Shown here: positions 5,059-7,296 of the stretch, one piece after another
Position numbering within the stretch: the stretch's first letter is position 1
How the letters are laid out: each line of letters starts with the position of its first letter
From: Lachnospiraceae bacterium UBA7784
Lineage (GTDB): Bacteria; Bacillota; Clostridia; Lachnospirales; Lachnospiraceae
DNA: 7,296 nucleotides
Direction of reading: 5' to 3'
Assembly: GCA_002480925.1 (NCBI GenBank)
Contig: DLDA01000041.1
Coordinates: 1-7,296 of the forward strand
Notes under the pieces: generated by a model
Databases searched by the model: none
The model's input: the letters and a program-made list of their open reading frames with translations, nothing else
Told to the model about the DNA's origin: nothing
Made by a program: the position numbers and the translations under genes

Positions 5059-6074
5059 GACTCCACCTCCCTGCTTTCCCTGCTTACCTTTTTGATGATA
5101 TTGGTAAAGGATATGTACTCCGGGCAGACATCATCGCATCTGCCGCAGCCAACGCACATCTGATATCCAAATCTCTTCTTGAAATCTGATATCTTGTGCA
5201 GAACCTTGAAACGCATCCTCTCTCCATTTTTCTTGCGGTAGGATCCGCCTCCGGCCACATCGGTATAACCGTCTACCATGCATGATGCCGCTACCCTGCG
5301 TCTTTCTCCTGCCCTGCCATTGTCTGAATAATAGACATCCTGCATTGTAAAGCAGGTGCAGGTAGGACAGACGAAATTGCATCTGCCGCAGTTGATGCAG
5401 CGGGTAGTGTATTCATCCCAGAGATCGCTCTTTATCACACTTGCCGGTATCTGGTCAGGAATATCGGCCTTTACCTTGTTCTCCGTAACATAGGCTGGCG
5501 AGATGCTTGTCTTTTCCAGTCCAGAGACCTGAGCAAAAAAGCCATCAAAGCTGTCATCGGCTACATCCGAACGAATCTGTCCATCGGAGTACTCTACTGA
5601 GAAAGCGTAATCTCCATCCCATCTGTTTGAATCCATGGAAACGCAGAAGCAGTTCTCATAGGACTGTGGACATCCGATCAGGACATACCTTATCAGATCC
5701 CGTCTCCTCTGATAGAAAGGATCCCTTGCGTCACCGTTTGCCAGATAGATCTGGTCCGTCCTCCTTATGGCGTTTAGATCACAGCTTCTGGCGAAAAAGA
5801 GAACTGGTCTCTTATCCAGATCTGCTTCCTTGACTTCCTGCTCGGTAAAATAAAACAGGGTCTCGGACAGAGGCAGCAAAAACTCCTTGGCCGAATAGTC
5901 AGACTTAGCCTCCAGTTCTATCTGAGTCCCCTCTGTGATCTCATCATAGATCACAGCATCCACATCTGTAAATCTCCCGGCACCTTTCTTTCTTACTGGC
6001 GCAAATATCCGATAGGATTTCAGGAGATTTCTGATCACCTGATCAAAATCTTCTTTTGTTAAAATATAACCCAT
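5055..6074 (-). CDS. asrA: Anaerobic sulfite reductase subunit A (Fe-S electron-transfer subunit)
   Basis: A 339-residue iron-sulfur protein, close to Salmonella AsrA (about 347). It is thought to relay electrons within the cytoplasmic Asr complex. Two ferredoxin-type clusters are visible: C226-x2-C229-x2-C232-x3-C236-P, followed by C239 and C241 in P-T-C-T-C-F, and C307-x2-C310-x2-C313-x3-C317-P near the C terminus. The N-terminal 200 residues resemble the family region with R-S-C-D-L-N-A-I (96-103) and a cysteine group C135, C142, C144. The ATG at 6074 is preceded by AAGG (6085-6082) at 7 bases. An ATG at 6080 is followed at once by TAG, so it cannot start the gene. It is the first gene of the operon, about 45 bases after the predicted transcription start. 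Confidence 0.94.
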   Translation of the reverse strand: MGYILTKEDFDQVIRNLLKSYRIFAPVRKKGAGRFTDVDAVIYDEITEGTQIELEAKSDYSAKEFLLPLSETLFYFTEQEVKEADLDKRPVLFFARSCDLNAIRRTDQIYLANGDARDPFYQRRRDLIRYVLIGCPQSYENCFCVSMDSNRWDGDYAFSVEYSDGQIRSDVADDSFDGFFAQVSGLEKTSISPAYVTENKVKADIPDQIPASVIKSDLWDEYTTRCINCGRCNFVCPTCTCFTMQDVYYSDNGRAGERRRVAASCMVDGYTDVAGGGSYRKKNGERMRFKVLHKISDFKKRFGYQMCVGCGRCDDVCPEYISFTNIIKKVSRESREVES

Positions 6075-6125
6075 CTACATACCTTTTCCTTTTAATACTC
6101 TGCAAAATTCACAAGTCTTCAGTTA

Positions 6126-6154
6126 ATTATACTTTAGATTCTGTAAAAAGTCTA
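6126..6154 (-). promoter_or_regulatory. Sigma-A-type promoter of the asrABC operon
   Basis: The minus strand has TAGACT (6154-6149), a 17-base spacer and a perfect TATAAT (6131-6126). The predicted start is near 6119. An imperfect dyad, TGTAGACTTTTTACA (6156-6142 on the minus strand), covers the -35 box and could be a repressor site. Confidence 0.75.
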
Positions 6155-6183
6155 CAAAAACAACCAGAAAACCCGTAATATTT

Positions 6184-6231
6184 TTGTTAATAATAACAGG
6201 CAGGGTCAGCCTATGTCTGTTGTTATTACAA
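6184..6231. repeat. Long inverted repeat upstream of the asr promoter
   Basis: TTGTTAATAATAACAG (6184-6199) pairs with CTGTTGTTATTACAA (6217-6231) in about 15 bp, with one bulged base and one G-T pair. The loop is 17 bases and contains a small AGG/CCT pairing. It lies 30 bases upstream of the asr -35 box and 26 bases past the terminator of the amylase-like gene. The left arm itself holds a smaller dyad, TGTTA-ATAA-TAACA (6185-6198), loosely like the halves of clostridial Rex operators but with a shorter centre. It could be a regulator site or a backup terminator-like hairpin; no T tract follows on the plus strand, and on the minus strand only AAAAATATT follows. Confidence 0.55.
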
Positions 6232-6256
6232 CCGAAATCATTTATTTTTGTACTGC

Positions 6257-6285
6257 AAAAAATCACCCGGGAAATCCCGGGCGAT
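6257..6285 (-). terminator. Intrinsic terminator of the amylase-like gene
   Basis: The minus strand reads ATCGCCCGGG (6285-6276), loop ATTT and CCCGGGTGAT (6271-6262), a 10-bp GC-rich stem with one G-T pair. Six T (6262-6257) follow. It begins 29 bases after the stop codon of the gene ending at 6315 and separates it from the asr promoter. Confidence 0.93.
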
Positions 6286-6314
6286 CTTTTCCTGTCAGTT
6301 GCTTTTATTCTGAC

Positions 6315-7296
6315 TTATTTCTTTTTTGAAATCTTAACAGTCTTTGTTATCCTGCCGCTCCTGGAGCAGTAGTATTTCTTCTTTCCAACCCTGACCCACT
6401 TTTTGGTTACTATACGTCCCTTGGAATCAGTGTAATACTTCTTTCCTTTTACGTTAACGACCTTTTTCTTTACGATCCGGCCATTCTTGTCAGCATAGTA
6501 CCTTGTTCCATCAGAAGTCTTTACTATGGTCTTCTTTGCTAAAAGGCCATTCTTGCATGCGACATAGGTGTACTTTCCGATCTTTACAGTTGAAGCCGAG
6601 GCGACAGTCTGATCCTCCTTTACTACGAAGGTCTTCTTTCCGACCTTTACAAGCCCCTTTGTCGCAAGAGTACCGTCCTTCGTTGCGACATACTTCCTGT
6701 CATCGATCTTTACAGATCTGTTTACAGCGACGCTGCCATCCTTGTCTGTAGCATATTTCTTTCCGTCTATCTCGACTATCTGATCTGTTACTGTCTTTCC
6801 AGTCTTATCCTTTATTACCAGACTGCCGCTAGCAGCATCGCCTTCAAGGGAATATGACTTCTGATCAGAAGATGGCTTATCCTGTTTTCCGTCCTCATCT
6901 GGCTTGCTCTCAGAGCTGCCTTCTGAAGCAGAGGAGCTTCCCTGGGATGAGCCAGATCCAGAAGCAGATCCAGCGCCAGATGATGAGTTCCCTGATACCT
7001 TCTTTTCAAAGATCACTGTACCACCGTCAGATGATGCAGGAAGGTTTACCGTGAGACTGCCGCTCGCATCAGCTGTCATGGTCTTTCCGCTGTAGAGATC
7101 AGTATAAACTCCGTTTGGCGCTAATCCACTGATCACAACCGGCTGTGCAGCATTTCTTGTATTCAGCACATTGTAAAGAGTGGTGCCATCATAGCTTCTG
7201 GTAAAGACATCGTAGCCCTTGCTGTCATTTGCCTCGATCGTCTTCCTGTCTCCACGTGCATAGACATCAGTATATCTGTTACGTATAGACAGCATT
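6315..7296 (-). CDS. C-terminal part of a secreted amylase-like (GH13-type) protein with wall-binding-type repeats (gene continues past the right edge)
   Basis: At least 326 codons are in frame to the right edge; the ATG at 7295 is probably internal. Residues 1-100 (counted from it) resemble the end of a GH13 alpha-amylase barrel and its C-terminal beta domain. There is a S-I-R-N-R-Y-T-D-V-Y-A-R-G-D helix end, then F-T-R-S-Y-D-G-T-T-L-Y-N-V-L-N, and a strand set ending G-G-T-V-I-F-E. Residues 101-147 are a Ser/Gly linker turning acidic. From about 165 to the end are seven to eight repeats of about 21 residues, of the form G-x-I-V-x-K-K-x-V-x-V-x-G-K-K-Y-Y-x-D-x-x. They are clearest at the C-terminal end and resemble aromatic/Lys repeats that hold exoenzymes to cell wall or glucan. 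The tail is strongly basic. The catalytic part is outside the window, so the amylase call rests on weak similarity. The stop TAA is followed by a strong terminator. Confidence 0.6.
   Translation of the reverse strand, partial: MLSIRNRYTDVYARGDRKTIEANDSKGYDVFTRSYDGTTLYNVLNTRNAAQPVVISGLAPNGVYTDLYSGKTMTADASGSLTVNLPASSDGGTVIFEKKVSGNSSSGAGSASGSGSSQGSSSASEGSSESKPDEDGKQDKPSSDQKSYSLEGDAASGSLVIKDKTGKTVTDQIVEIDGKKYATDKDGSVAVNRSVKIDDRKYVATKDGTLATKGLVKVGKKTFVVKEDQTVASASTVKIGKYTYVACKNGLLAKKTIVKTSDGTRYYADKNGRIVKKKVVNVKGKKYYTDSKGRIVTKKWVRVGKKKYYCSRSGRITKTVKISKKK

Noticed and set aside
3985..5163. A 392-codon open frame on the plus strand
   Set aside because: It lies antisense to asrB and the start of asrC, has no ribosome site, and its translation resembles no protein. 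The asr frames on the other strand have unmistakable family motifs.
6503..7095. Short plus-strand open frames over the amylase-like repeats, and a minus-strand frame at 6815-7009
   Set aside because: They arise from the low-complexity Ser/Gly linker and repeat codons; they lack ribosome sites and sensible products.
1..7296. CRISPR arrays, tRNA or rRNA genes, insertion sequences, phage genes
   Set aside because: I saw no regularly spaced direct repeats, no tRNA-type cloverleaf or rRNA motif, and no transposase or integrase frame. The region reads as ordinary chromosomal metabolism.

Overview
The window looks like chromosomal DNA of an anaerobic, Gram-positive Firmicute, most likely a Lachnospiraceae-type Clostridium relative. 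The evidence is strong AGGAGG-type ribosome sites before nearly every gene, moderate GC, a TPP riboswitch ahead of thiC, an Asr-type anaerobic sulfite reductase operon, an MscL carrying a C-terminal zinc ribbon, and an extracellular amylase-like protein ending in tyrosine/lysine-rich wall-binding-type repeats. Most genes lie on the minus strand; only a small double-cupin gene is on the plus strand.

Layout, left to right. (1) Bases 1-74 hold the first codons of thiC (minus, runs off the left edge). Its leader (75-257) carries a TPP riboswitch, a terminator-type expression platform with a third repeated arm, and a sigma-A-type promoter. (2) putP (297-1829, minus) encodes a sodium/proline symporter with a consensus promoter; no terminator separates it from thiC. 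(3) A divergent plus-strand gene (1988-2647) encodes a protein of two cupin domains, with a strong ribosome site and ATG at the domain boundary. (4) mscL (2651-3142, minus) faces it tail to tail with 3 bases between. The cupin gene's probable terminator lies inside the mscL zinc-ribbon coding region. (5) asrA-asrB-asrC (6074 down to 3265, minus) is a compact operon with its own promoter, a 4-base ATGA overlap between A and B, a 12-base gap between B and C, and an intrinsic terminator after asrC. (6) From 6315 to the right edge is the C-terminal part of a secreted amylase-like protein: the end of the enzyme, a Ser/Gly linker and about seven 21-residue repeats, followed by a strong terminator.

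How the genes work together. AsrA, AsrB and AsrC pass electrons from NADH or ferredoxin-type donors through Fe-S clusters and FAD to a siroheme centre that reduces sulfite to sulfide. PutP (proline import) and MscL (emergency solute release) both bear on osmotic balance, but they are separately promoted and their proximity may be chance. thiC makes the thiamine pyrimidine and is controlled by TPP. The amylase tail belongs to extracellular starch or glucan use.

I see no wholly new system. The points most worth a second look are the overlap of a terminator with the MscL zinc-ribbon codons, the internal translation start in the cupin gene, the three-arm riboswitch platform, and the dyads around the asr promoter.
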